From NCBI GenBank assembly GCA_002482765.1, contig DLGP01000066.1, positions 1 to 32,553 of the forward strand: 32,553 bases of DNA, given 5' to 3'. The stretch comes from Alphaproteobacteria bacterium UBA7691. GTDB taxonomy: Bacteria > Pseudomonadota > Alphaproteobacteria > Ferrovibrionales > Ferrovibrionaceae. A model generated the notes under the pieces. The model saw only the letters and a list, made by a program, of their open reading frames with translations, was not told the DNA's origin and ran no database searches. This document shows positions 24,528 through 32,553 of this stretch, piece by piece (within the stretch, counting starts at the first letter, position 1; each line of letters starts with the position of its first letter). A program made the translations under genes and the position numbers.

Positions 24528-25403
24528 ATGTTCAGGTCTGATCTGTTGCAAGGCAAGCGTATCCTGGTCACCGGCGGCGGCACCGGCCTGGGCAAGGCGA
24601 TGGCACAGAAATTCCTTGAACTGGGCGCCGTGGTCTATATCTGTGGCCGGCGCGAGGGTGTGCTGCGCGACACCGCATTGGAACTGAGCAGCGCCACCGG
24701 CGGCCAGGTGCATTACATGGCCTGCGATATCCGCGTGGCGCAGGCGGTGGATGAAATGATCGAGACGATCTGGCGCGATGGGCCGCTGGATGGTCTGGTC
24801 AACAACGCGGCCGGCAATTTCATCGCCAAGACCGAGCAGATGAGCTCGCGCGGTTTTGATGCCATTGCCAATATCGTGTTCCATGGCAGCTTCTATGTCA
24901 CCCAGGCCTGCGGCAAGCGCTGGATCGCCGCTGGTCACAAGGCCAGCGTGATTTCCATTGTCACCAGTTGGGTATGGACCGGCTCGGCCTTTGTGGTGCC
25001 TTCTGCGATGTCGAAAGCCGGCGTGGCGGCAATGACACAAAGTCTGGCTGTGGAATGGGGGCCGAAGGGTATCCGGCTCAATGCCATTGCACCGGGGCCG
25101 TTTCCCACTGAGGGCATGACCAAGCGCCTGGCGCCAACCCCGGCACTGGAAAAACGCATGATCGAGGCAATCCCGATGCGGCGGGTTGGCGCGATGAGCG
25201 AATTGGCCAATTTCGCCGCCTTCCTGATGGCCGATGAAGTGGGCTATATTAATGGCGAAGTGATTGCCATTGATGGCGGCCAATGGCTCAACTCTGCCGG
25301 CGGCTTTGGCAACCTGCTTGAACTGACCGACGACGACTGGACCGAAATCCGCGCTGCCATCGAGGCGACCAACGCCAAGGACAAGGCGCAACGCAGCGTT
25401 TAG
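24528..25403 (+). CDS. SDR family oxidoreductase, 2,4-dienoyl-CoA-reductase-like
   Basis: A 291-residue SDR. NADP-binding TGGGTGLGK lies at 15-23, NNAAGNF at 92-98, then SIVTSWVWTGSAFVVPSAMSKAGVAAMTQSLAVEWGP, where S159 and K163 take the YxxxK positions. NNAAGNF, the S-x3-K replacement and VEWGPKGIRLNAIAPGPFPTEG are features of 2,4-dienoyl-CoA reductases, which remove double bonds during beta-oxidation of unsaturated fatty acids. Human DECR1 places a catalytic Tyr 11 residues before the Ser; here that position is W148, so exact chemistry is uncertain. The protein runs about 30 residues past the usual end (GGFGNLLELTDDDWTEI). CGGGGA lies 6 nt before the ATG at 24528. aspA follows 11 nt after the stop and is probably cotranscribed. 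Confidence 0.85.
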   Translation: MFRSDLLQGKRILVTGGGTGLGKAMAQKFLELGAVVYICGRREGVLRDTALELSSATGGQVHYMACDIRVAQAVDEMIETIWRDGPLDGLVNNAAGNFIAKTEQMSSRGFDAIANIVFHGSFYVTQACGKRWIAAGHKASVISIVTSWVWTGSAFVVPSAMSKAGVAAMTQSLAVEWGPKGIRLNAIAPGPFPTEGMTKRLAPTPALEKRMIEAIPMRRVGAMSELANFAAFLMADEVGYINGEVIAIDGGQWLNSAGGFGNLLELTDDDWTEIRAAIEATNAKDKAQRSV

Positions 25404-25414
25404 GAGATATCACC

Positions 25415-26815
<1,401 letters not shown>

Positions 26816-26821
26816 AGCGCC

Positions 26822-29302
26822 TCAGAATTCCTTCCAATCGTCGTCGGCCGCCGCCGCCGGGGCCGGCTTAGCCAGCGGCTTTGGCGCTGGTTTGGCCGCC
26901 ACCGGAATGGCGGGCTGCGATGCTGTGGGTTTTGGCGCGGCAGGCTTGGCGCCGGGTTTGATCACAGCCGGTGGCTTGATCACGCTGGCAGGCTTGATCA
27001 CAGCAGCCGGCTTTATCGCTGGCGGCGGCGCTTTTGCGGCGCTTGGTGCCGCTGCGCTGGCCGGGCTTGGGCTATGGCCGCCGGCCTGGAAGAAGCCGAC
27101 CAGCCGGGTCAGTTCACGGGCCTGGTTGCTCAATGCCTGCGCCGCCGCCGAGGTTTCTTCCACCAGGGCGCCATTGCGCTGGGTCATTTCGTCCATGCTG
27201 GCCACGGCGGTGTTGATCTGATCCAGCCCGGTGGCCTGCTCGCGGCTGGCGGCAGCAATTTCGGCCACAATATCAGTCACCTTCTTCACGGCGGTGACAA
27301 TATCGCCCAATGCGCCGCCGGCTTGGTTGACCAGACTGGCGCCGGTGCGCACCTGGCTGTTGGATTCCGCGATCAGCGCCTTGATATCCTTCGATGCGCT
27401 GGCCGAACGCTGCGCCAGCGCGCGCACTTCCTGCGCCACCACGGCAAAACCCTTGCCGGCCTCGCCGGCGCGCGCCGCCTCAACGCTGGCATTGAGCGCC
27501 AAAAGGTTGGTCTGGAATGCAATCTCGTCGATCAGGCCGACAATCTCGACGATCTTCTGGGCGCTGCCCTCGATGCCGCTCATCGCCCCCACCACTTCCT
27601 GCATCACATTGCCGCCCTTGTCGGCGGCATCGCGCGCAGCCTGGCTGAGCTGATTGGCAGCCTGGGCATTGTCGGCATTCTGCCGCACGGTGGCGGTGAT
27701 CTCGTGCATCGAGGCGGCGGTCTGCTCAATGCTGGCGGCCTGGGCTTCGGTGCGGCTGGCCAGATCCTGGCTGCCGGCGGAAATCTCCGACGAGGCATCA
27801 TTCACCGCTGCGGCGCTTTCAGTGATGCCGCGTACTGTGCTGCCGAGCTTCTCGCTGGTGGCGTTCACATTATCCTTCAGCTTGGCGAATACGCCGTGAT
27901 ACTCGCCGCGCACACGCCGGGTCAGATCGCCGCCGGCCATGCCGGCCAGCACCTGGCCCACTTCATCAACGGCGGTGGCAACACTGCCCACCAGCCGGTT
28001 GATACCATCGCCCAGGCCTTTCATCACGCCATGCAGATTGCCAGTGTCGATGCGCCGACCCAGATCGCCGGCTGCGGCAGCATTCACCACCAGGCCGACG
28101 GAGCGGTCGAGTTCGGCTTCCTGCTCGGTGCGGTCATGTTCGCGCTGCTGGCGCTCCTGTTCCACCTGGCTGCGCAGGCGCTCATTCTCCTGGCCATTCT
28201 GTTTGAAGATTTGCACCGCCTGGGCCATGCGGCCAATTTCATCGCGGCGTTGCAGGCCATCCACCATGGCGCTGTAATCGCCGGTGGATAGTTTTTCCAT
28301 GGTGCCGGTGAGTTCCAGCACCGGATTGCGGATCGAGCGACCAATCAGCAGGGCAAAGATCACCGCCACCACCAGCGTTGCCGGCGCAATAGCCGCGATC
28401 ACCATCAGGGTGAGGCCAAGATTACGATGCAGCTTGGTTTCGTCCTCATCCAGATCGGCGCTGCGTTCAGTGGCAAGCGCCGCGCTTTCGGCGATGGCGG
28501 CATCGGCATGCTGCTGCAACCGGCCCTGCATATCGGCGCCGATCTTGCCAATGATGGTCATCACCTGCACCAGGCTGTCGCTATAGGTCTTGGCGGCAGC
28601 GCGCAGTTCATTCACCGAACCGCCGCTGGATGTCATCGCCAGGCGTTCCGCCAGGGCTTCGGATTGAGTGTTCAGCGTGGCGGCAAGCTGGATGCTGCGG
28701 GCCAGCAATTCGGGCTTTGGCCGGTAGAGATATTGATAGGCCGCCGCGCCGATGGCGTTCAGGGTTTCCTGCACGCGGGTGGCCAGAAAGGCGGTCTGGT
28801 AATCATAGGCGCCTTCGGCGCGTTTGATAATGTCGGGCAATAATTGGCGCAGCTTGGTCGAGGCCGGCACCGTATCCTTGGCAAAGATTGCGTTGTAATC
28901 GGCGCGGGCCTTGACGATTTCCTCAACGACAATGCCAAAGCGCTGCACATCAGCCCGAATTTCCGCCAGCCGCTGACGGTCCTGTTCATTAGCCTCGACT
29001 TCGGCGCCAGCCAGGGTTTCCGGGATGCTGCGGATCATCTGGCGGGCTTTTTCAAGTGCCTGCTGGCTGTCGCGCTCAGTGTAAAGCATCACATTGCGGC
29101 TGATCTCGATCACATCGCGCTCGGCGCGCAGCACGGCGCGCACGGCATCCGACGATATGTCGTAGCGGCCAAAGAGCTGGCGCGCATTATTGGCGCCAAA
29201 CAGCCCGGCGCCGGCCACCGCGATCAGCAGCAGGATCACGATGCCAAAACCGATATTGATCCTGCCGCCAATGGAGGTGTTGGAAAATGCGCTGGCCGAC
29301 AT
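26822..29302 (-). CDS. Methyl-accepting chemotaxis protein with HBM-like sensor and CheR-tether tail
   Basis: An 826-residue chemoreceptor. Membrane helices at about 18-38 and 297-320 frame a 255-residue helical periplasmic domain of the size and character of HBM (helical bimodular) sensors such as McpS. Two HAMP-like segments follow (321-372 and about 440-520), then the methyl-accepting domain with the tip DEIAFQTNLLALNASVEAARAGEAGKGF. A tail of about 85 residues is rich in Ala, Pro and Lys with repeated VIKP units and ends in DDDWKEF. The last five residues, DWKEF, fit the W-x-x-F pentapeptide that tethers CheR/CheB in receptors such as E. coli Tsr (NWETF). AAGGAAA lies 6 nt before the ATG at 29302; an ORF extension to 29419 is unlikely to be translated. 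It is divergent from hutH and convergent with aspA. Confidence 0.92.
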   Translation of the reverse strand: MSASAFSNTSIGGRINIGFGIVILLLIAVAGAGLFGANNARQLFGRYDISSDAVRAVLRAERDVIEISRNVMLYTERDSQQALEKARQMIRSIPETLAGAEVEANEQDRQRLAEIRADVQRFGIVVEEIVKARADYNAIFAKDTVPASTKLRQLLPDIIKRAEGAYDYQTAFLATRVQETLNAIGAAAYQYLYRPKPELLARSIQLAATLNTQSEALAERLAMTSSGGSVNELRAAAKTYSDSLVQVMTIIGKIGADMQGRLQQHADAAIAESAALATERSADLDEDETKLHRNLGLTLMVIAAIAPATLVVAVIFALLIGRSIRNPVLELTGTMEKLSTGDYSAMVDGLQRRDEIGRMAQAVQIFKQNGQENERLRSQVEQERQQREHDRTEQEAELDRSVGLVVNAAAAGDLGRRIDTGNLHGVMKGLGDGINRLVGSVATAVDEVGQVLAGMAGGDLTRRVRGEYHGVFAKLKDNVNATSEKLGSTVRGITESAAAVNDASSEISAGSQDLASRTEAQAASIEQTAASMHEITATVRQNADNAQAANQLSQAARDAADKGGNVMQEVVGAMSGIEGSAQKIVEIVGLIDEIAFQTNLLALNASVEAARAGEAGKGFAVVAQEVRALAQRSASASKDIKALIAESNSQVRTGASLVNQAGGALGDIVTAVKKVTDIVAEIAAASREQATGLDQINTAVASMDEMTQRNGALVEETSAAAQALSNQARELTRLVGFFQAGGHSPSPASAAAPSAAKAPPPAIKPAAVIKPASVIKPPAVIKPGAKPAAPKPTASQPAIPVAAKPAPKPLAKPAPAAAADDDWKEF
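26951..27022 (-). repeat. In-frame VIKP repeats in the chemoreceptor tail
   Basis: Three near-identical copies of a unit around CTTGATCAC/TTTGATCAC, 18-24 nt apart, plus a fourth degenerate copy, encode AVIKP, SVIKP and AVIKP after an initial AIKP. They form a flexible proline-rich linker between the signalling domain and the C-terminal pentapeptide. The unequal spacing indicates growth by small in-frame duplications. Confidence 0.75.
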
Positions 29303-29429
29303 GGTATTTCCTTCTGAAGCTGCCAAGTCGTCAGCATAGGCACTATCGCGTAATGCGGGAAAGTGTTTGCCCTGATACATTGGGTGGATAATCGGGTGGT
29401 ATAATAAAACCGCTTTCATAAAAGTTGGC

Positions 29430-29458
29430 TTGACGGCGGAAATGGCGATTTTTAGGAT
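29430..29458 (+). promoter_or_regulatory. Predicted sigma70 promoter of hutH
   Basis: TTGACG (29430-29435) and TAGGAT (29453-29458) are separated by 17 nt. The predicted start, near 29465, falls inside the palindrome that begins in the -10 box, and the leader to the ATG at 29511 would be about 46 nt. Confidence 0.55.
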
Positions 29459-29468
29459 GTATATACAT
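29457..29468 (+). promoter_or_regulatory. Perfect palindrome ATGTATATACAT, HutC-like operator
   Basis: A perfect 12-bp palindrome with a TGTA-TA-TACA core overlaps the end of the predicted -10 box and the start site of hutH. HutC, the GntR-family repressor of histidine-use genes, binds TGTA/TACA palindromes in hut promoters and is released by urocanate, the product of HutH. No hutC gene is in the window, so the regulator would have to be encoded elsewhere. Confidence 0.6.
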
Positions 29469-29510
29469 GTCTAGTCATTAATATTTGTCACCGCGACGAT
29501 GGAGGCTGGA

Positions 29511-31064
29511 ATGGTCGATCTGCTGCTGCAACCTGGCAAAGTGTGTTTGAGCGATTGGCGCCGGGTGGCGCGTTCGGCAGCGGGCGAGCCAAATTTGCGG
29601 CTTGATCCTGTGGCTCGCTCCGGGGTGGAGGCTGCCGTCGCCCTGGTGGCGCAGATTGTGACCGAGAACCGGGTTGCCTATGGCATCAATACCGGTTTCG
29701 GCAAACTGGCGCAGACCGCGATCCCGACCGAAAAGCTGGCTGAATTGCAGCGTAATCTTGTGCTGTCGCATGCCGTCGGCACCGGGCCTTTGCTGGCCGA
29801 CGATGCCGTGCGGCTGATCCTGGCGCTCAAGGCGGCCAGCCTGGCGCGCGGCCATTCCGGCGTGCGCTGGCTGGTGATCGAGCGGCTGCTGGACTTTGCC
29901 AATCGCGGCATTCTGCCGTGCATTCCAGCCCAAGGTTCGGTTGGTGCTTCGGGCGATCTGGCGCCGTTGGCGCATATGACGGCGGCGCTGATCGGCGTTG
30001 GCGATGTGCGGGTGAATGGCCGCCTCATGCCGGCTGCGCAAGCCCTGGCCGCGGCCGAGCTGGAGCCGCTGGAACTGGCCCCCAAGGAAGGGCTGGCATT
30101 ACTTAACGGCACGCAGGTTTCTGCCGCCCTGGCAATGCTCGGGCTGTTTGCGGCTGAGGATACCTTTGCCGCCGCGCTGGTTGCCGGCATGTTGTCGCTG
30201 GAAGCCGCCAAGGGCAGTGATGCGCCGTTTGATCCGCGCATCCATGCCCTGCGCGGCCAGCCCGGCCAGAGCGACACTGCTGCGTTGTATCGCAGCCTGT
30301 TGCAGGGCAGCCGGATCAGGGAATCGCATCTGGATTGCAGCCGGGTGCAGGATCCTTATTCGCTGCGCTGCCAGCCGCAGGTGATGGGGGCGGTGCTCGA
30401 CCTGCTGCGCCAGGCGGCGGCGATGTTGGCGCGGGAGGCCAATGCCGTCACCGACAATCCCTTGCTGTTCGCCGATAGCGGCGAGGTGATCTCAGGCGGC
30501 AATTTCCATGCTGAACCAGTGGCTTTTGCCGCCGATATCCTGGCCCTTGCCCTGGCCGAGACCGGTGCCCTGGCAGAACGCCGCATCGCCCTGCTGACTG
30601 ATCCGGTGTTGAGCGGCCTGCCGGCTTTTCTGGTGGCCGAGCCGGGGCTGAATTCCGGCTTTATGATCGCCCATGTCACGGCAGCGGCGCTGGCTTCCGA
30701 AAACAAACAACTGGCGCATCCGGCCAGTGTCGATTCACTGCCCACCTCGGCCAATCAGGAAGATCATGTCTCGATGGCCACGCATGGTGCGCGCCGCCTG
30801 CTGGCGATGGCGCAGAATACCAGCACGATCATCGGCATCGAATTGCTTGCTGCCGCCCAGGGCATCGAGTTTCACCGCCCGCTGTATAGTTCGGCACCAT
30901 TGGAGGCGGCGCATGGCCTGATCCGCGCTGCTGTGCCGGCCTATGAGCGGGATCGTTTCTTCGCTCCGGACATCGCCGCCGCCGGAGACTTGGTGCGCGC
31001 TGGTGCGTTTAACCGCTGGAGCAGCGAGCTTGTGCCATCAGCGGATCAAAGCCATTCCCTTTAA
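29511..31064 (+). CDS. hutH: Histidine ammonia-lyase
   Basis: A 517-residue enzyme that converts L-histidine to urocanate and ammonia, the first step of histidine breakdown. The MIO prosthetic group forms from A146-S147-G148 in GSVGASGDLAPLAHM. The catalytic Tyr is Y57 in VAYGINTGFGKL. NGTQVSAALA, RVQDPYSLRCQPQVMGA, EANAVTDNPLLF, SGGNFHAEPVA and SANQEDHVSMATHGARR match the family throughout, and length is normal. GGAGG at 29501-29505 lies 5 nt before the ATG at 29511; a start at 29499 would bury this site and is rejected. No hutU, hutI, hutG or hutC gene lies alongside, so the pathway is scattered or the rest is elsewhere. The gene is divergent from an 826-residue chemoreceptor. Confidence 0.95.
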   Translation: MVDLLLQPGKVCLSDWRRVARSAAGEPNLRLDPVARSGVEAAVALVAQIVTENRVAYGINTGFGKLAQTAIPTEKLAELQRNLVLSHAVGTGPLLADDAVRLILALKAASLARGHSGVRWLVIERLLDFANRGILPCIPAQGSVGASGDLAPLAHMTAALIGVGDVRVNGRLMPAAQALAAAELEPLELAPKEGLALLNGTQVSAALAMLGLFAAEDTFAAALVAGMLSLEAAKGSDAPFDPRIHALRGQPGQSDTAALYRSLLQGSRIRESHLDCSRVQDPYSLRCQPQVMGAVLDLLRQAAAMLAREANAVTDNPLLFADSGEVISGGNFHAEPVAFAADILALALAETGALAERRIALLTDPVLSGLPAFLVAEPGLNSGFMIAHVTAAALASENKQLAHPASVDSLPTSANQEDHVSMATHGARRLLAMAQNTSTIIGIELLAAAQGIEFHRPLYSSAPLEAAHGLIRAAVPAYERDRFFAPDIAAAGDLVRAGAFNRWSSELVPSADQSHSL

Positions 31065-31167
31065 TGGTGTGTTTGAATATACTTTTCTGGATTGAATTGA
31101 GGTCGGTTCGCTCGCTATCCCATAACGGCTGATTTTAGGCCAAAAAAGCAATTGGAGTGTTGTTTAC

Positions 31168-31758
31168 ATGCGTTTTGCCCGGACTTTCGGCGTGTTTATC
31201 GCCGCTTTCTTCTTTGTGGCCGGTTGCCAGACCACATCGACCGAGACGGTCATCAAGCGGCCAGATAGCGGCCCGGTGGCTGCGAAGGGATTGAATATCC
31301 TGTTCCTCAATGCGGCGATGAAGGAGCGTTATTCTTCTGGCAAGGAAGCAGACAAGCTCGGGGCGGCACTCAAGGAGCAACAGAACACGTTGCGCAATGC
31401 CGTTGTTGGCCAATTGCCCGGCCAGCTCGCCAAAAAGGGGCTGAAAGCTGAAGCCATTGCCGTTGAGTTCGATCAACATGACAAGCCAATCCCGCATGGC
31501 CCTTTTGGCCAGCGCGAGTTTCACCGGCTGCTGATCATGCCGATCGCGGCACGGGAATCATGTCGTGGTGGTGCCTGCCTTTCGGTATACACAGTTTCAA
31601 TGAAACTTGTTGCGCCAGGCCAGAACAGCTCTGTCTGGGATGTAACCCTGAAAGAGCCGGAAGGTGGCCTGTGGCAGCAGAATGGCGATGACCGTTTCAA
31701 CGGCTTCATGCTTGATCTTGCGGAAAGTGTCGGGCGCATGGTGACGCCAGCCCCGTGA
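31168..31758 (+). CDS. Small putative lipoprotein of unknown function
   Basis: A 196-residue protein with a lipoprotein signal: basic start, hydrophobic core FGVFIAAFFFVAGC and the lipidation cysteine at C20. The mature part has no family I recognise. It has a charged helical region (MKERYSSGKEADKLGAALKEQQNTLRNAVVGQL, about 51-83), then beta-rich sequence (HRLLIMPIAARESCRGGACLSVYTVSMKLV) with two cysteines that could form a disulfide, and VWDVTLKEPEGGLW before a C-terminal helix. This pattern recalls periplasmic envelope-associated lipoproteins but not a named one. Base composition is visibly less GC-rich than its neighbours. The best ribosome-binding site is GGAG about 12 nt upstream. A rho-independent terminator 36 nt after the stop makes it a single-gene unit, with 103 nt of non-coding sequence behind hutH. 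Confidence 0.75.
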   Translation: MRFARTFGVFIAAFFFVAGCQTTSTETVIKRPDSGPVAAKGLNILFLNAAMKERYSSGKEADKLGAALKEQQNTLRNAVVGQLPGQLAKKGLKAEAIAVEFDQHDKPIPHGPFGQREFHRLLIMPIAARESCRGGACLSVYTVSMKLVAPGQNSSVWDVTLKEPEGGLWQQNGDDRFNGFMLDLAESVGRMVTPAP

Positions 31759-31794
31759 GGTTTCTGCCGGCTTTGCTACGGCGTGAAAGTTTCG

Positions 31795-31824
31795 GTATGC
31801 GGATGGCCGTATACAGCTTTTTTT
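31795..31824 (+). terminator. Rho-independent terminator after the lipoprotein gene
   Basis: An 8-bp stem (31795-31802 with 31807-31814, seven Watson-Crick pairs and one G-U) with loop ATGG is followed after three bases by seven T (31818-31824). It is the most classical intrinsic terminator in the window. Confidence 0.85.
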
Positions 31825-31828
31825 GTTG

Positions 31829-31857
31829 TTGGTTGCAGCAATGCAGGCAAGTATAGT
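31829..31857 (+). promoter_or_regulatory. Predicted promoter of the PAS protein gene
   Basis: TTGGTT (31829-31834) and TATAGT (31852-31857) are 17 nt apart, directly after the terminator of the preceding gene. The predicted leader would be about 125 nt and contains a small hairpin, CTGCGG (31886-31891) with CCGCAG (31899-31904). Pattern match only. Confidence 0.4.
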
Positions 31858-31988
31858 TTCGCAATTGAGCAACTTGCGGTCAGGGCTGCGGATAGTTGCC
31901 GCAGTGGGTCGGCTAGGCATTGTGCCGCAGCGATGAAAGGCCGATAACCCCGCGTGTTTTGCAGCTTTTGCATGCAAGGTGAAGCGCG

Positions 31989-32450
31989 TTGCAGCCTCTT
32001 AAAGATATCCATCTGATCCGGCTCTACCAATACTGGGCCGGCCAGGTTGGCACAGACGGCGCCCTGCCCGGGCGCGAGGTTTTTGACGCTGCCAATATCG
32101 GACCCGCCTTGTTGCCCTGGGTGGTGCTGCATGATGTGGTGGAGCAGCCGCCCGGCCCCTATGGCCGGCGCTATTACTACCGGCTGGTCGGCACCGAGGT
32201 GGTGGCAACTTTCGGCTTTGATCCGACCGGGCGTTATGCCGATGAAGTGGGCGACACCGAGATGGTGCGCCAGGTGCATGCCTATATGGATGAAGCGGTA
32301 ACAACGCGCCGCCCGCATGTCAGCCACACTGCCACCATGGCGCCGCACAAGGAATATATCCGCACCGAACGCCTGATCCTGCCCCTCGGCGGCCCCGATG
32401 GCAGTGTGACAAAGCTTATTGTTGTGCCGCTGGTGGTTTCGCGCGGCTGA
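31989..32450 (+). CDS. PAS_5-type domain protein
   Basis: A 153-residue protein that is essentially one PAS_5 (PF07310-like) domain, a family abundant in alphaproteobacteria. The typical opening LIRLYQYWAGQVGTDGALPGREVFDAANIGPALLPWVVLHDVV is followed by YYYRLVGTEVVATFGFDPTGRYADEV and a C-terminal beta-sheet ending TERLILPLGGPDGSVTKLIVVPLVV. Such proteins are presumed sensory or ligand-binding; no output domain is attached and no partner gene is visible. Initiation is at TTG: an in-frame TGA stands at 31980-31982, no ATG or GTG occurs between it and the conserved domain, and AAGGTGA (31976-31982) lies 6 nt upstream as ribosome-binding site. The in-frame stop thus overlaps the ribosome-binding site, and the start is well fixed. 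Confidence 0.83.
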   Translation: MQPLKDIHLIRLYQYWAGQVGTDGALPGREVFDAANIGPALLPWVVLHDVVEQPPGPYGRRYYYRLVGTEVVATFGFDPTGRYADEVGDTEMVRQVHAYMDEAVTTRRPHVSHTATMAPHKEYIRTERLILPLGGPDGSVTKLIVVPLVVSRG

Positions 32451-32553
32451 GCCTGCCGCTGCCTATGGCTGATTAGTCGGCAGCAATGGATGTTTTACAG
32501 GATGCTTCCGATTTGTTGCTGCCTGCCTGTAGTGTGACCATGCCGGCTTGCCC
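32451..32553. other. Downstream sequence, no supported gene
   Basis: About 100 nt after the PAS gene. An ATG at 32486 opens a frame that continues past the window edge (starting MDVLQDASDLLL), but it lacks a ribosome-binding site and is too short to judge. No hairpin with a T tract is visible. Confidence 0.3.

Noticed and set aside
32486..32553. A possible gene start at the window edge
   Set aside because: Only 22 codons are visible, there is no ribosome-binding site and no recognisable sequence.

Overview
The window reads as a chromosomal segment of a GC-rich alphaproteobacterium, most like the Rhodospirillales in a broad sense. The order-level guess rests on a cobalamin-dependent methionine synthase split into two genes, a DUF374 acyltransferase in the lipid A cluster, a PAS_5-type protein and multi-domain chemoreceptors. 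The genus cannot be fixed from the sequence. There are no rRNA or tRNA genes, insertion sequences, prophage genes or CRISPR arrays. Coding density is very high, and many genes overlap by 1 to 8 nt.

Layout. 1-851: end of phoU and all of phoB (phosphate regulation), closed by a strong terminator. 909-1541 (minus): a stand-alone MlaC/Ttg2D-type lipid-binding protein. 1718-7395 (plus): a methionine-cycle operon of an ArsR-methyltransferase fusion regulator (SahR-like), metF, and metH as two polypeptides; an AT-rich palindrome overlaps its predicted promoter. 7400-11799 (minus): an envelope operon, msbA, DUF374 acyltransferase, lpxK, lpxL, in which the usual waaA (Kdo transferase) is absent. 11939-13942 (minus): transketolase. 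14047-16941 (minus): cheW and a Cache-HAMP-PAS chemoreceptor. 17082-17864 (plus): an HpcH/HpaI class II aldolase whose 3' end overlaps a convergent potassium/proton antiporter (17833-19674). 19796-20104: an unrecognised 102-residue protein. 20105-23585 (minus): a compact four-gene unit of a periplasmic Moco-fold protein lacking the metal-ligand cysteine, a sensor histidine kinase, an alpha/beta-hydrolase lipoprotein and an HPP membrane protein. 23687-25403: two divergent short-chain dehydrogenases, one without the catalytic Tyr and Lys. 25415-26815: aspartate ammonia-lyase. 26822-29302 (minus): a large chemoreceptor ending in a CheR-tether-like pentapeptide. 29511-31064: histidine ammonia-lyase behind a HutC-like operator. 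31168-32450: a small lipoprotein with its own terminator and a PAS_5 protein that starts with TTG.

How the genes work together. The metF and metH products regenerate methionine from homocysteine, and the regulator probably reads S-adenosylhomocysteine. The msbA-lpxL unit makes and exports lipid A. Two chemoreceptors and a CheW indicate a motile cell. One chemoreceptor lies between two amino-acid ammonia-lyases, suggesting but not proving a link between sensing and amino-acid breakdown. No spectacular new system is evident. The best candidates for new biology are the Moco-fold/kinase/hydrolase/HPP unit, the SDR with a missing active site, and the altered LpxK motif next to the missing waaA.
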